From assembly GCA_015068135.1 (NCBI GenBank), contig SVLB01000009.1, positions 1 to 62,569 of the forward strand: DNA of 62,569 nucleotides, written 5' to 3'. Each line of letters opens with the position of its first letter. Position 1 is the stretch's first letter. Below, in pieces: positions 1 through 8,430 of this stretch. This stretch comes from Oscillospiraceae bacterium. Lineage in GTDB: Bacteria; Bacillota; Clostridia; Oscillospirales; Oscillospiraceae. The notes under the pieces were generated by a model. It saw only the letters and a program-made list of their open reading frames with translations. It ran no database searches and was not told the origin of the DNA. Made by a program: the position numbers and the translations under genes.

Positions 1-2
1 CC

Positions 3-578
3 TGCGAAAAGCTGGATCAGCAGGAGCAGGTGGGGTGGCTGGAGGTCAACATCAGCTGTCCCAATGTCCACGGCGGCGGTATGAGCTTTGGCACCGACCC
101 CAAGGCCGCCGCGGAGGTCACCAAAGCTGTTAAGGATGTGACCACCAAGCCTGTGATCGTAAAGCTGACCCCCAATGTGACCGATATCGTTTCCATGGCA
201 AAAGCCTGCGAGGATGCCGGTGCCGACGGTATCAGCCTGATCAATACCATGCTGGGTATGCGCATTGATCTGCGCACCCGTAAGCCGGTGATCGCCAATA
301 AAATGGGCGGTTTCTCCGGATCTGCCATCTTCCCGGTGGCTGTGCGGATGGTTTACCAGGTGGCAAATGCTGTCAAGATCCCTGTTGTGGGCATGGGTGG
401 TGTCAGCAGTGCCGAGGATGTGATCGAAATGATGCTTGCCGGTGCCACAGCGGTAGAAGTTGGTGCGGCAAACCTTGTGGATCCCTTTGTTTGCCGGGAT
501 ATCGTGGAAAGACTCCCGGCGGTTATGGATGCTTACAGAATCAATACATTAAGTGAAATTATAGGAGGCGCAAAATAA
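3..578 (+). CDS. pyrD: Dihydroorotate dehydrogenase, catalytic subunit (5' truncated by window)
   Basis: The reading frame is open from the first bases of the window, so the N-terminus lies outside; the last 191 residues are present. PyrD oxidises dihydroorotate to orotate using FMN. Visible family signatures are NISCPN near the start, [10 protein letters not shown], the loop GGFSGSAI, and the FMN phosphate-binding segment [11 protein letters not shown]. These fit the class 1B (PyrD-PyrK type) enzyme of Firmicutes; class 1B is inferred, because pyrK would lie upstream. The stop codon overlaps the pyrF start (TAATG), which suggests translational coupling in a pyr operon. Confidence 0.95.
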   Translation, partial: CEKLDQQEQVGWLEVNISCPNVHGGGMSFGTDPKAAAEVTKAVKDVTTKPVIVKLTPNVTDIVSMAKACEDAGADGISLINTMLGMRIDLRTRKPVIANKMGGFSGSAIFPVAVRMVYQVANAVKIPVVGMGGVSSAEDVIEMMLAGATAVEVGAANLVDPFVCRDIVERLPAVMDAYRINTLSEIIGGAK

Positions 579-1276
579 TGGGTAAGGACGTAATTATTGC
601 CTGCGACTTTGCGAGCGCGGAGCAGACCTTTGCATTTTTGGATCAGTTTACCGGGAAGAAGCCCTTTGTAAAGATCGGCATGGAGCTTTACTATGCCGAA
701 GGCCCTGCCATTGTCCGGGAAATCAAGAAAAGAGGTCATAAGATCTTTTTGGACCTGAAGCTCCATGACATTCCCAATACGGTCAAGAAGGCTATGGCAG
801 TTCTTTCCAACCTGGATGTGGATATTACCAATCTCCATGCCGCCGGTACCAAGAATATGATGAAGGCCGCCCTGGAGGGCTTGACCCGTCCCGACGGCAC
901 CCGTCCTCTGCTGATCGCGGTGACCCAGCTGACCTCCACCGATCAGGAGAGCATGGAAAACGATCTGATGATCCACGCCCCCATCGACCAGGTTGTCATG
1001 CACTACGCCAAGTGTGCCGGGGAGGCAGGTCTTGACGGTATTGTCTGCTCCCCCCTGGAAGCCGGAAAGGTCCACGATACCTGCGGCAAGAAGTTTTTGA
1101 CCGTAACTCCCGGTGTCCGGTTTGCCGACGGGGATGTGGGAGATCAGAAGCGGGTCATGACCCCTGCCCAGGCCAAGGAGATCGGCTCTGACTATATCGT
1201 GGTGGGCCGTCCCATCACCGCCGCCGCTGACCCCGTAGCCGCTTACGAGCGCTGTGTTGCCGAATTCTGCGATTGA
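578..1276 (+). CDS. pyrF: Orotidine 5'-phosphate decarboxylase
   Basis: This 232-residue protein converts OMP to UMP, the last step of de novo UMP synthesis. The catalytic Asp-Lys-Asp cluster appears in the motif [10 protein letters not shown] (about residues 60-69), and the phosphate-binding end appears as [10 protein letters not shown] and IVVGRPIT. Length and motif order match the short bacterial OMP decarboxylases. An AGGAGG site lies upstream inside the end of pyrD, and the ATG overlaps the pyrD stop. pyrE follows after a 15-base gap. Confidence 0.96.
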   Translation: MGKDVIIACDFASAEQTFAFLDQFTGKKPFVKIGMELYYAEGPAIVREIKKRGHKIFLDLKLHDIPNTVKKAMAVLSNLDVDITNLHAAGTKNMMKAALEGLTRPDGTRPLLIAVTQLTSTDQESMENDLMIHAPIDQVVMHYAKCAGEAGLDGIVCSPLEAGKVHDTCGKKFLTVTPGVRFADGDVGDQKRVMTPAQAKEIGSDYIVVGRPITAAADPVAAYERCVAEFCD

Positions 1277-1291
1277 TGGAAGGAGAATACC

Positions 1292-1948
1292 ATGGAAAGC
1301 TATAAAAGAGAGTTTATTCAGTTCCTGGAGGGTGCCGGTGTTCTGAAGTTTGGTGATTTTACCGCCAAGTCCGGTCGCAAGATCCCGTATTTTGTCAACG
1401 CCGGTATGATCAAGACCGGTGATCAGATCACCAAAATGGGCGAGTTCTACGCCCGTGCCTATTTTGAAAAGCTGGGCAAGAAGCAGGCGGTTCTCTATGG
1501 ACCTGCTTACAAGGGCATTTCTCTGTCCATTTCCGCCGCGGTTGCCCTGAGCAAGAACGGTCTGAACGTTCCCTTCTTCTTTAACCGTAAGGAAGTTAAG
1601 GACCATGGCGAGGGCGGCACCTTTGTGGGCTATGTTCCCCAGGCCGGTGAGGAGATCGTCATCATCGAGGATGTGATCACTGCCGGTACCGCTATCCGTG
1701 AGAGCATGGAGATCCTGAGCCACCTGGAAAACACCAAGGTCATCGCTACCTTCATCATGGTGGACCGTAAGGAAAAGGGCCAGGGCGAAAAGGGCGCCAT
1801 GGAGGAGATCGAGGAGCAGTTTGGCTTCCCCGTATACTCCGTTGTGGATGTGTATGATATTATCGAGTATCTGGAGGAGGATCCTGCAAACGCAGAAAAT
1901 GTGGAGCGGATCAGAAACTACCTGGCTGTGAATGGAGCGAAGGCATGA
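1292..1948 (+). CDS. pyrE: Orotate phosphoribosyltransferase
   Basis: This 218-residue type I phosphoribosyltransferase joins orotate to PRPP to give OMP. The PRPP-binding loop is [16 protein letters not shown] (about residues 123-138). The N-terminal hood and core match bacterial PyrE ([20 protein letters not shown]). An AAGGAG site sits 8 bases before the ATG. The last four bases overlap the pyrB start (ATGA), so translation is probably coupled. Confidence 0.96.
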   Translation: MESYKREFIQFLEGAGVLKFGDFTAKSGRKIPYFVNAGMIKTGDQITKMGEFYARAYFEKLGKKQAVLYGPAYKGISLSISAAVALSKNGLNVPFFFNRKEVKDHGEGGTFVGYVPQAGEEIVIIEDVITAGTAIRESMEILSHLENTKVIATFIMVDRKEKGQGEKGAMEEIEEQFGFPVYSVVDVYDIIEYLEEDPANAENVERIRNYLAVNGAKA

Positions 1949-3033
1949 GAAGTTTGATCGATATTGTGGATTTTTCCACCGAAGAGATTTTTGAATTGCT
2001 GGAAACGGCCTGCGATATCAGCGAGAATCCCCAAAAGTATGCGGATCGCTGCAAGGGGAAGACCCTGGCGACCCTGTTCTACGAGCCCTCCACCCGTACC
2101 CGTCTTAGCTTTGAAGCAGCGATGCTGGAGCTGGGCGGTAATGTGCTTGGCTTTAGTGACGCGGGTTCTTCCTCTGCCTCCAAGGGCGAGAGCATTGCTG
2201 ATACTGCCAAAATGATCAGCTGCTATGCCAATATTATGGCTATGCGCCATCCTAAGGAGGGCGCACCTTATGTTGCGGCCAAAAGTGCTTCCATTCCTGT
2301 GATCAATGCCGGTGACGGCGGTCACTGCCACCCCACACAGACCCTGGCAGACCTTCTGACCATCTATCGGGAGCTGGGGCGGCTGGATCATCTGACTGTG
2401 GGCTGTTGCGGCGACCTGAAATACGGACGGACCGTCCATTCTCTGCTGTCCGCCATGGGTAGATACGAGAATGTGAAGGTCGTGCTGATCTCTCCTGAGG
2501 AGCTGCGGCTTCCCAAGTATGTGCGCTATGAGGTACTGGACAAGTACAACATGGAATACGAGGAGACCACCTCTTTGGAGGAGGCTATGCCCAAGCTGGA
2601 TGTTCTGTACATGACCCGTATTCAGCGGGAAAGGTTTGACAGCTTCGATGAATACGAGCGGCTGAAGGACAGCTATGTGCTGGATGTGGAGAAGATGAAG
2701 CTGGCTAAGCCTGAGATGCGTGTACTGCATCCTCTGCCCAGAGTCAACGAGATCAGTGTCAAGGTGGATGCTGACCCCAGAGCGGCTTATTTCCGTCAGG
2801 CTCTCAACGGCAAGCTTATGCGTATGGCTCTGATCCTGAAGCTTCTGAAAGAGGCAGGGGAGGGCCTGCAGATGACGGAGCCTGCCAATACGGTGACCAA
2901 CACTCTGTTCTGTGACAATCCCCGTTGCATTACCTCCTGCGAGCAGGAGCTGGACCATGTTTTCAAATGCGTAGAGCCCACCCAGGGCATTTATCGCTGC
3001 GTTTACTGCGAAAGCAAAAAGAAAATGAATTGA
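1945..3033 (+). CDS. pyrB: Aspartate carbamoyltransferase with C-terminal PyrI-type zinc domain
   Basis: This 362-residue protein catalyses the committed step, carbamoyl phosphate plus aspartate to carbamoyl aspartate. The catalytic part (about residues 1-308) shows the carbamoyl-phosphate loop [18 protein letters not shown] and the aspartate-site motif HPLPRVNEI. Catalytic chains are usually about 305 residues; here a 50-residue tail follows with Cys323-X4-Cys328-X23-Cys352-X2-Cys355. That spacing equals the zinc site of the E. coli regulatory chain PyrI (Cys109, 114, 138, 141). The nucleotide-binding allosteric domain of PyrI is absent. It is the last gene of the pyr operon; no separate pyrI is visible here. 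Confidence 0.95.
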   Translation: MRSLIDIVDFSTEEIFELLETACDISENPQKYADRCKGKTLATLFYEPSTRTRLSFEAAMLELGGNVLGFSDAGSSSASKGESIADTAKMISCYANIMAMRHPKEGAPYVAAKSASIPVINAGDGGHCHPTQTLADLLTIYRELGRLDHLTVGCCGDLKYGRTVHSLLSAMGRYENVKVVLISPEELRLPKYVRYEVLDKYNMEYEETTSLEEAMPKLDVLYMTRIQRERFDSFDEYERLKDSYVLDVEKMKLAKPEMRVLHPLPRVNEISVKVDADPRAAYFRQALNGKLMRMALILKLLKEAGEGLQMTEPANTVTNTLFCDNPRCITSCEQELDHVFKCVEPTQGIYRCVYCESKKKMN

Positions 3034-3036
3034 CTG

Positions 3037-3101
3037 CCAATTGCCCCGGGCCTCAGGCTTTGAAACTTTCACAAAAACTGCCTGAAAACCCGGGGCATTG
3101 G
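3037..3101 (+). terminator. Long hairpin after pyrB
   Basis: A stem of about 13 pairs is formed by CCAATTGCCCCGGG and CCCGGGGCATTGG, with a smaller CAGGC/GCCTG hairpin inside. It begins 3 bases after the pyrB stop. There is no clear T-run, so it may end the pyr transcript weakly or only protect its 3' end. Confidence 0.5.
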
Positions 3102-3142
3102 TAGTGAAATCGTAAAAAATGTCAAAAGGGCGAAGGCGCTTC

Positions 3143-3171
3143 TTGACACATTTTTTTAGCTGTGATAAAAT
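3143..3171 (+). promoter_or_regulatory. Promoter of the purine operon
   Basis: TTGACA, a 17-base spacer and TAAAAT, placed about 20 bases before the ZTP aptamer. This is the only strong promoter seen between pyrB and purE. Confidence 0.8.
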
Positions 3172-3190
3172 CGAAAAGTAATGAATACAG

Positions 3191-3261
3191 CTTTCTGCGA
3201 CTGACGGAGAATGTGGAGCACCACAGCGGAACAGAAAGTTAACTATGCCGACCGTCTGGGC
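3191..3261 (+). ncRNA. ZTP (pfl) riboswitch aptamer
   Basis: The aptamer binds ZTP/ZMP, the purine intermediate that accumulates when 10-formyl-tetrahydrofolate is low. Seen here: outer stem CTTTCTG (3191-3197) with CAGAAAG (3232-3238); the internal consensus ACTGACGGA; an inner stem GTGG/CCAC (3213-3224); and the near-invariant 3' domain GCCGACCGTCTGGGC (3247-3261). The 3' domain shares bases with the following terminator, so ligand binding should favour read-through into purE. Assignment is from remembered consensus and hand folding. Confidence 0.88.
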
Positions 3262-3294
3262 GCATTTGGCTTGTGGGCTGAGTGCGCTCTTTTT
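3258..3294 (+). terminator. Riboswitch-controlled intrinsic terminator
   Basis: GGGCGCA pairs with TGCGCTC and is followed by TTTTT. The left arm uses the last bases of the aptamer's conserved GGGC, so the two structures are mutually exclusive, as in known ZTP ON-switches. Confidence 0.82.
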
Positions 3295-3315
3295 CGTTTA
3301 CAGAAGGAGGTCATA

Positions 3316-3804
3316 ATGAAAAAAGTAGGTATCGTAATGGGCAGCGACAGCGATCTGCCTATCATTCAAAAGACTGTGGATGTGCTCAGACAATTCTGCA
3401 TCCCCTTTGAGGTCCATGTGTATTCCGCCCACAGAACCCCTGTGGAGGCCCGGGATTTTGCCGTGAACGCAAGGGCCAATGGCTTTGGCGTTTTGATCTG
3501 CGCCGCCGGAATGGCCGCCCATTTGGCAGGTGCCATTGCCGCCAATTCTACGCTCCCTGTGATCGGCATTCCCTGCAAGGGACCGGTTTTGGACGGTATG
3601 GATGCTCTTTTGGCAACGGTTCAGATGCCTACCGGCATTCCTGTAGCAACGGTTGCCGTCAACGGCGGTGCCAATGCGGCGCTCCTTGCGGCACAGATCC
3701 TGGCGGTCAGCGATGAGGAGCTGGCAAAGAAGCTGGATGAAAAACGTGTAAACGATGCCAAGGCTGTCCTTCAGAAGGATGCCGGCATTTTGGATAGACT
3801 GTAA
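3316..3804 (+). CDS. purE: N5-carboxyaminoimidazole ribonucleotide mutase, class I PurE
   Basis: This 162-residue protein makes CAIR in purine synthesis. The start is the ATG at 3316 behind AAGGAGG; the frame stays open upstream but runs through the riboswitch. Motifs are GSDSDLP at the N-terminus, the active-site SAHRTP (typical of class I, which uses N5-CAIR from PurK), and the QMPTGIPVATVAV region. No purK follows it, although class I enzymes normally need one; it may lie elsewhere in the genome. First gene of the purine operon. Confidence 0.95.
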   Translation: MKKVGIVMGSDSDLPIIQKTVDVLRQFCIPFEVHVYSAHRTPVEARDFAVNARANGFGVLICAAGMAAHLAGAIAANSTLPVIGIPCKGPVLDGMDALLATVQMPTGIPVATVAVNGGANAALLAAQILAVSDEELAKKLDEKRVNDAKAVLQKDAGILDRL

Positions 3805-3827
3805 TCTAAAATAGGAGAAGGATCATT

Positions 3828-4514
3828 ATGGAAAAGAAACTTGTATACACCGGCAAGACCAAGGACGTATTTGCACTGGACAATGGTAACTACCTGCTGA
3901 AGTTTAAGGACGACTGCACCGGCAAGGACGGTGTGTTTGATCCCGGCGAAAACTCCGTTGGCCTGACCATCGAGGGCGTGGGTGATGTGAACCTGCGTAT
4001 GTCCATCTACTTCTTTGAGAAGATCAATGCCGCTGGCATTAAGACTCACTATGTCAATGCCAACTTGGACAATACCACGATGGAAGTGCTGCCTGCCAAG
4101 GTGTTCGGCAAGGGCCTGGAGGTCATCTGCCGCTACAAGGCTGTGGGTTCCTTCTATCGCCGGTATTCCGATTACTGTGAGCTGGGTCAGGACCTGCCTG
4201 CCTATGTGGAGACCACCTTCAAAAACGACGAGAAGGGCGATCCCCTGGTCACCAAGGACGGCCTGGTGGACCTGGGCGTCATGACGGCCCAGCAGTATGA
4301 CGATCTGAAGGCTATGACCCAGGCGATTACCAAGATCGTTGCTGACGATCTGAAGGAAAAGGGCCTGGACCTGTACGACATCAAGTTCGAGTTCGGCTAC
4401 GATGCAGACGGCAAGGTGATGCTCATCGATGAGATCGCCTCCGGCAATATGCGCGTTTACAAGGATGGGGAGTATATCGATCCCATGACCCTGAATAAGC
4501 TGTTCTTTGCATAA
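3828..4514 (+). CDS. purC: SAICAR synthetase
   Basis: This 228-residue enzyme joins CAIR and aspartate using ATP. Family features are the N-terminal YTGKTKDVF segment (the usual YEGKAK motif), a GSFYRRY segment, [17 protein letters not shown] for metal/ATP binding, and a short C-terminus. The N-terminal half is somewhat divergent from common PurC proteins, but length and motif order agree. An AGGAG site lies upstream, and purE ends 23 bases before. Confidence 0.88.
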   Translation: MEKKLVYTGKTKDVFALDNGNYLLKFKDDCTGKDGVFDPGENSVGLTIEGVGDVNLRMSIYFFEKINAAGIKTHYVNANLDNTTMEVLPAKVFGKGLEVICRYKAVGSFYRRYSDYCELGQDLPAYVETTFKNDEKGDPLVTKDGLVDLGVMTAQQYDDLKAMTQAITKIVADDLKEKGLDLYDIKFEFGYDADGKVMLIDEIASGNMRVYKDGEYIDPMTLNKLFFA

Positions 4515-4521
4515 AAAATTT

Positions 4522-4565
4522 GGCAACCTCTTAAAACACCCTGGGGATGGTTTTAAGAGGTTACC
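4522..4565 (+). other. Intercistronic hairpin between purC and purF
   Basis: GGCAACCTCTTAAAAC pairs with GTTTTAAGAGGTTACC (15 of 16 positions) around a short loop. No T-run follows, so it is more likely an mRNA processing or stability element, or a partial attenuator, than a full terminator. Confidence 0.6.
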
Positions 4566-4596
4566 ATTTCGTTATCACATTTTTAAGGAGAAGAAA

Positions 4597-6021
4597 ATGG
4601 GAGGATTTTTTGGGATCACATCCAGGCAGGACTGCCTGATGGATGTTTTTTTCGGCGTGGATTACCATTCTCATTTGGGCACACGCAGAGGCGGCATGGC
4701 GGCCTACGACAAGGAGATCGGCTTACAGCGTGAGATCCACAATATTGAAAACTCACCCTTCAGAACGAAGTTTGAACACGTTTTACAGGAAATGAAGGGC
4801 TGTGCCGGTATCGGCTGTATCAGCGATACGGACCCTCAGCCCCTTCTGGTCCGTTCTGTGCTGGGAACCTTTGCTATTTCCACAGTTGGCATTATTAACA
4901 ACAGTGCGGCCCTGATCGATCAATATCTTTCCTTCAGCGGCGGTCACTTTGATGCCATGACCGGCGGCAAAGTCAATTCCACAGAATTGGTAGCTGCTCT
5001 GATCAGCCAGCGCAGCAGCTTTGCCGAGGGTATCCAGTTTGCCCAGCGGGTGATCGAGGGAACTGCCAATATTTTGATCCTGACCGATGACGGAAGGCTG
5101 ATCGCCGCCCGGGACCGGATGGGCCGTATCCCGGTGCAGATCGGTAAAAATGAAGACGGCTACTGCGCATCCTTTGAGGAGTTCGCTTTTACTAAGCTTG
5201 GCTACGACAAGGTAACGGAGCTTGGACCCGGTGAGGTGGTGGAGCTGACCCCCGATGGGATGACTCAGCTGGTAGAGCCCGGTAAGGATATGCGTGTATG
5301 CGCCTTCCTTTGGAGCTATTACGGCTACCCCACCTCCACCTATGAGGGGGTCAATGTAGAGGCCATGCGTTACCGCAACGGCGCGGCCATTGCCGAGCGT
5401 GATATGAAGCAGGGACGCTCCATGGACATTGATTATGTGGGCGGTGTTCCCGATTCCGGTACTCCCCATGCCATCGGCTACGCCAATAAGACAGGCTTGC
5501 ACTTTGCCCGTGCTTTTATTAAATATACCCCTACCTGGTCCCGGTCCTTTACCCCGGCTCGTCAGTCTGACCGGAAGAAGGTCGCAAAAATGAAGCAGAT
5601 CCCGGTCCATGAGTTGATCGTGGGGAAAAAGCTTCTGTTTGTGGATGACTCCATTGTCCGCGGAACTCAGCTTCAGGAGACGGTGGATTTTCTCTATGAA
5701 AACGGTGCCAAAGAGGTACATATGCGCTCTGCCTGCCCTCCCATTATGTATGGCTGTAAGTACCTGAACTTCTCCCGTTCCACCAGCGATATGGATCTGA
5801 TCTCCCGCCGGGTGATCGTGGAGCTGGAAGGGGAGGAGGGGCTGAAGTATATCGAAGAATATGCTGACGGTAACTCCGAGCGCGGCAAGGCTATGCGCCG
5901 CGCCATCCGGGAGAAATTTAAGTTTGCATCCCTGGGCTTCCAGACCGTAAAGGGCGTTGTGGATGCCATCGGTTTGGATCCCTGCAAGCTTTGTACCTAC
6001 TGCTGGAACGGCAAAGAATAA
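4597..6021 (+). CDS. purF: Amidophosphoribosyltransferase-like protein lacking the N-terminal Cys nucleophile
   Basis: This 474-residue protein belongs to the PurF family, which makes phosphoribosylamine from PRPP. The ATG at 4597 follows AAGGAG; an upstream in-frame extension crosses the intercistronic hairpin and is unlikely to be translated. The phosphoribosyltransferase half looks intact, with the PRPP loop LLFVDDSIVRGTQ and a CKLCTYC tail. The Ntn-hydrolase half begins MGGFFGITS, where active PurF begins MCGI or MCGV, so the nucleophile is missing. The usual HVRY and NGN motifs read GCISD and NNS. The glutaminase is therefore probably inactive. Similar cysteine-less paralogues are, as I recall, known in Bacteroides and clostridia. 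It lies in the normal purF position of the operon. Confidence 0.85.
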   Translation: MGGFFGITSRQDCLMDVFFGVDYHSHLGTRRGGMAAYDKEIGLQREIHNIENSPFRTKFEHVLQEMKGCAGIGCISDTDPQPLLVRSVLGTFAISTVGIINNSAALIDQYLSFSGGHFDAMTGGKVNSTELVAALISQRSSFAEGIQFAQRVIEGTANILILTDDGRLIAARDRMGRIPVQIGKNEDGYCASFEEFAFTKLGYDKVTELGPGEVVELTPDGMTQLVEPGKDMRVCAFLWSYYGYPTSTYEGVNVEAMRYRNGAAIAERDMKQGRSMDIDYVGGVPDSGTPHAIGYANKTGLHFARAFIKYTPTWSRSFTPARQSDRKKVAKMKQIPVHELIVGKKLLFVDDSIVRGTQLQETVDFLYENGAKEVHMRSACPPIMYGCKYLNFSRSTSDMDLISRRVIVELEGEEGLKYIEEYADGNSERGKAMRRAIREKFKFASLGFQTVKGVVDAIGLDPCKLCTYCWNGKE

Positions 6022-6038
6022 TCTAAGGAGCAATGACT

Positions 6039-7085
6039 ATGGAAAAGAGCTATTCTGCAAGCTATGCCGCCGCCGGTGTGGACATTACTGCCGGCTACCG
6101 CGCGGTGGAACTGATGAAAAAGCACGTTGCCCGTACCCGGAACGAAGGTTGCCTTGACGATGTGGGTGGCTTCGGCGGATGCTTCGGTCTTCCCGTTGCC
6201 GGCATGGAGGAGCCTGTACTGGTCTCCGGTACCGACGGCTGCGGTACCAAGGTAAAGCTGGCAATTTTGATGGACAAGCACGATACCATCGGCATTGACG
6301 CGGTGGCTATGTGCGTTAACGATATCATCTGCGTGGGTGCAAAGCCCCTGTTCTTCCTGGACTACATTGCCTGCGGCAAGAACATCCCTGAGAAGATCGC
6401 ACAGATCGTAGCCGGTGTTGCCGAGGGCTGTGTCCAGTCCGGTGCTGCACTGATCGGCGGTGAGACCGCAGAGCACCCTGGCATGATGCCTGTGGAGGAT
6501 TATGACCTGGCAGGCTTTGCTGTTGGCATCGTGGACAAGAAAAAGATCCTGGACAATTCCAAAATGGCCGCCGGAGATGTGGTGATCGCACTGCCCTCTA
6601 CCGGCATCCATTCCAACGGCTTCAGCCTTTGCCGCAAGGTCTTTGATATTGATAACAATAACCCTGAGCTGTATGTACCCAAGGCAGAGCTGGGCGGCAA
6701 GACCACTGCCGAGGCACTGCTTACCCCCACGAAGATCTATGTAAAGCCGGTATTGGCTTTGCTGGAGAAGGTGGATGTCAAGGGTATCAGTCATATCACC
6801 GGCGGCGGCTTCTATGAGAATATCCCCAGATCCATTCCCGACGGCCTGGGTGCTGTGATCGATAGAAGTGCCGTAAAGGTGCTTCCCATTTTCGAGCTCA
6901 TCGCCAAGACCGGCAATATCCCTGAGCGTGATATGTTCAACACCTATAATATGGGCGTTGGCATGAGCATTGTGGTTCCTGCAGACCAGGTAGAAACCGC
7001 CATTGAGGTCCTTAAGGCCAATGGCGAGGATGCCTATGTGATCGGCAAGATCGTAGAGTCTGCAGAAAAGATCGTTATTGAATAA
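6039..7085 (+). CDS. purM: Phosphoribosylformylglycinamidine cyclo-ligase (AIR synthetase)
   Basis: This 348-residue enzyme closes the imidazole ring of FGAM to give AIR using ATP. I chose the second ATG (6039) because AAGGAG lies 8 bases before it and only 2 bases before the ATG at 6033. Signatures are YAAAGVDI at the N-terminus, GTDGCGTKVKLA, the conserved GGETAEHPGMM, and the C-terminal FNTYNMGVGM. Length is typical. It sits between purF and purN with short gaps. Confidence 0.95.
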   Translation: MEKSYSASYAAAGVDITAGYRAVELMKKHVARTRNEGCLDDVGGFGGCFGLPVAGMEEPVLVSGTDGCGTKVKLAILMDKHDTIGIDAVAMCVNDIICVGAKPLFFLDYIACGKNIPEKIAQIVAGVAEGCVQSGAALIGGETAEHPGMMPVEDYDLAGFAVGIVDKKKILDNSKMAAGDVVIALPSTGIHSNGFSLCRKVFDIDNNNPELYVPKAELGGKTTAEALLTPTKIYVKPVLALLEKVDVKGISHITGGGFYENIPRSIPDGLGAVIDRSAVKVLPIFELIAKTGNIPERDMFNTYNMGVGMSIVVPADQVETAIEVLKANGEDAYVIGKIVESAEKIVIE

Positions 7086-7096
7086 GCGGGGAAGCT

Positions 7097-7699
7097 ATGG
7101 AGAAAGCAAGAATTGCGGTTTTGGTGTCCGGAGGCGGCACCAATCTTCAGGCATTGATCGATGCCCAGGCGACCGGGATCATCCGCTCCGGTAAGATCGC
7201 CCTGGTGATCTCCAACAATGCCGGAGCCTATGCGTTGGAGCGTGCTGCCCGGGCCGGGATCCACAGCGAAGTTGTCCTGAAAAAAGAGCTTGGCTCTCAG
7301 GCGGCTTTTGAGGATCGGATCAAGGCGCTTTTGAAGCACTACGAGATCGATTATATCGTCCTTGCGGGCTTTATGTCCATTCTCAGCGAGGACTTTACCA
7401 AGGATTACCCGGAACGGATCCTGAATGTTCATCCGTCCCTGATCCCCTCCTTCTGCGGAAAAGGCTACTACGGCCTTCGTGTCCACGAGGAGGCTTTGGC
7501 CTATGGGGTCAAGGTTACCGGTGCGACGGTCCATTTTGTCAACGAGATCCCCGACGGTGGTCGGATCCTTTTGCAAAAAGCCGTGGAGATTCAGGAGGGG
7601 GATACCCCCGAAGTGTTACAGCGCAGAGTGATGGAGCAGGCAGAGTGGAAGATCCTGCCTGCCGCAGTGGAAATGGTTTGTGCCAGGAAAGGAAATTAA
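7097..7699 (+). CDS. purN: Phosphoribosylglycinamide formyltransferase
   Basis: This 200-residue enzyme transfers a formyl group from 10-formyl-tetrahydrofolate to GAR. The N-terminal GAR-binding segment reads VLVSGGGTNLQAL. The catalytic Asn and His are in LNVHPSLIPSF and the catalytic Asp is in NEIPDGG. A folate-dependent step in this operon fits control by a ZTP riboswitch. Confidence 0.95.
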   Translation: MEKARIAVLVSGGGTNLQALIDAQATGIIRSGKIALVISNNAGAYALERAARAGIHSEVVLKKELGSQAAFEDRIKALLKHYEIDYIVLAGFMSILSEDFTKDYPERILNVHPSLIPSFCGKGYYGLRVHEEALAYGVKVTGATVHFVNEIPDGGRILLQKAVEIQEGDTPEVLQRRVMEQAEWKILPAAVEMVCARKGN

Positions 7700-7702
7700 A
7701 AA

Positions 7703-8419
7703 ATGAATGTTTATGAGATCGGTTCTTTGAGTGAGAAGCTCTCCACCAATACCTATCCCGGTCGCGGTATCGTACTGGGCGTGACTCCCGATGGCAAGCA
7801 TGCTGTGGCGGCCTATTTCATTATGGGCCGCAGTGTCAACAGCCGCAACCGTGTATTCATCCAGGAGCCTGATGGCATCCGCACTGAGGCCTTTGATCCC
7901 AGCCTGATGAAGGATCCCCATCTGATCATTTATCATCCGGTTCGTGAGGCTGGCTGCGGACTGATCGTTACCAACGGCGACCAGACCGATACAGTCTGGG
8001 AGTACCTGGCACGGGGCGAAAGCTGGGAGGCTGCCCTGCGTACCCGTATGTTTGAGGACGACGGTCCCAACTGGACTCCCCGTATTTCCGGCATCCTGGC
8101 GCAGAACGGCAGCTATAAGATGTCCATCCTCAAGGCCGCCGATCCTGAGGGCAATGCCTGCTCCCGTTTCTTCTGGGAGTATCCTGCAACTGCCGGCCTG
8201 GGTCATTTCCTCCACACCTATGTCTGTGACGGCAATCCTGTGATCCCCACCTTCCAGGGTGAGCCGGAGCGTGTGGCTATGGACAACGACATGGATGCCT
8301 TTACCAATATGCTTTGGGAAAACCTGAATCCCGATAATAAGATTTCCCTCTTTGTTCGTTATACGGATATTGCTACCGGCGCATTCCGTCAGACCATCCT
8401 CAACAAACATCAAAAATAA
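7703..8419 (+). CDS. purO: IMP cyclohydrolase, PurO type
   Basis: This 238-residue protein resembles the archaeal-type IMP cyclohydrolase family rather than the N-terminal domain of bacterial PurH. It would close FAICAR to IMP. Seen: an N-terminal YPGRGIVLGVTPDG segment, GRSVNSRNRVF, and a central acidic segment FEDDGPNWTPRISG. It directly precedes a stand-alone AICAR transformylase, which lacks a cyclohydrolase domain, so the pair replaces a fused PurH. Starts 3 bases after the purN stop. Confidence 0.87.
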   Translation: MNVYEIGSLSEKLSTNTYPGRGIVLGVTPDGKHAVAAYFIMGRSVNSRNRVFIQEPDGIRTEAFDPSLMKDPHLIIYHPVREAGCGLIVTNGDQTDTVWEYLARGESWEAALRTRMFEDDGPNWTPRISGILAQNGSYKMSILKAADPEGNACSRFFWEYPATAGLGHFLHTYVCDGNPVIPTFQGEPERVAMDNDMDAFTNMLWENLNPDNKISLFVRYTDIATGAFRQTILNKHQK

Positions 8420-8430
8420 GGAGAACGATA

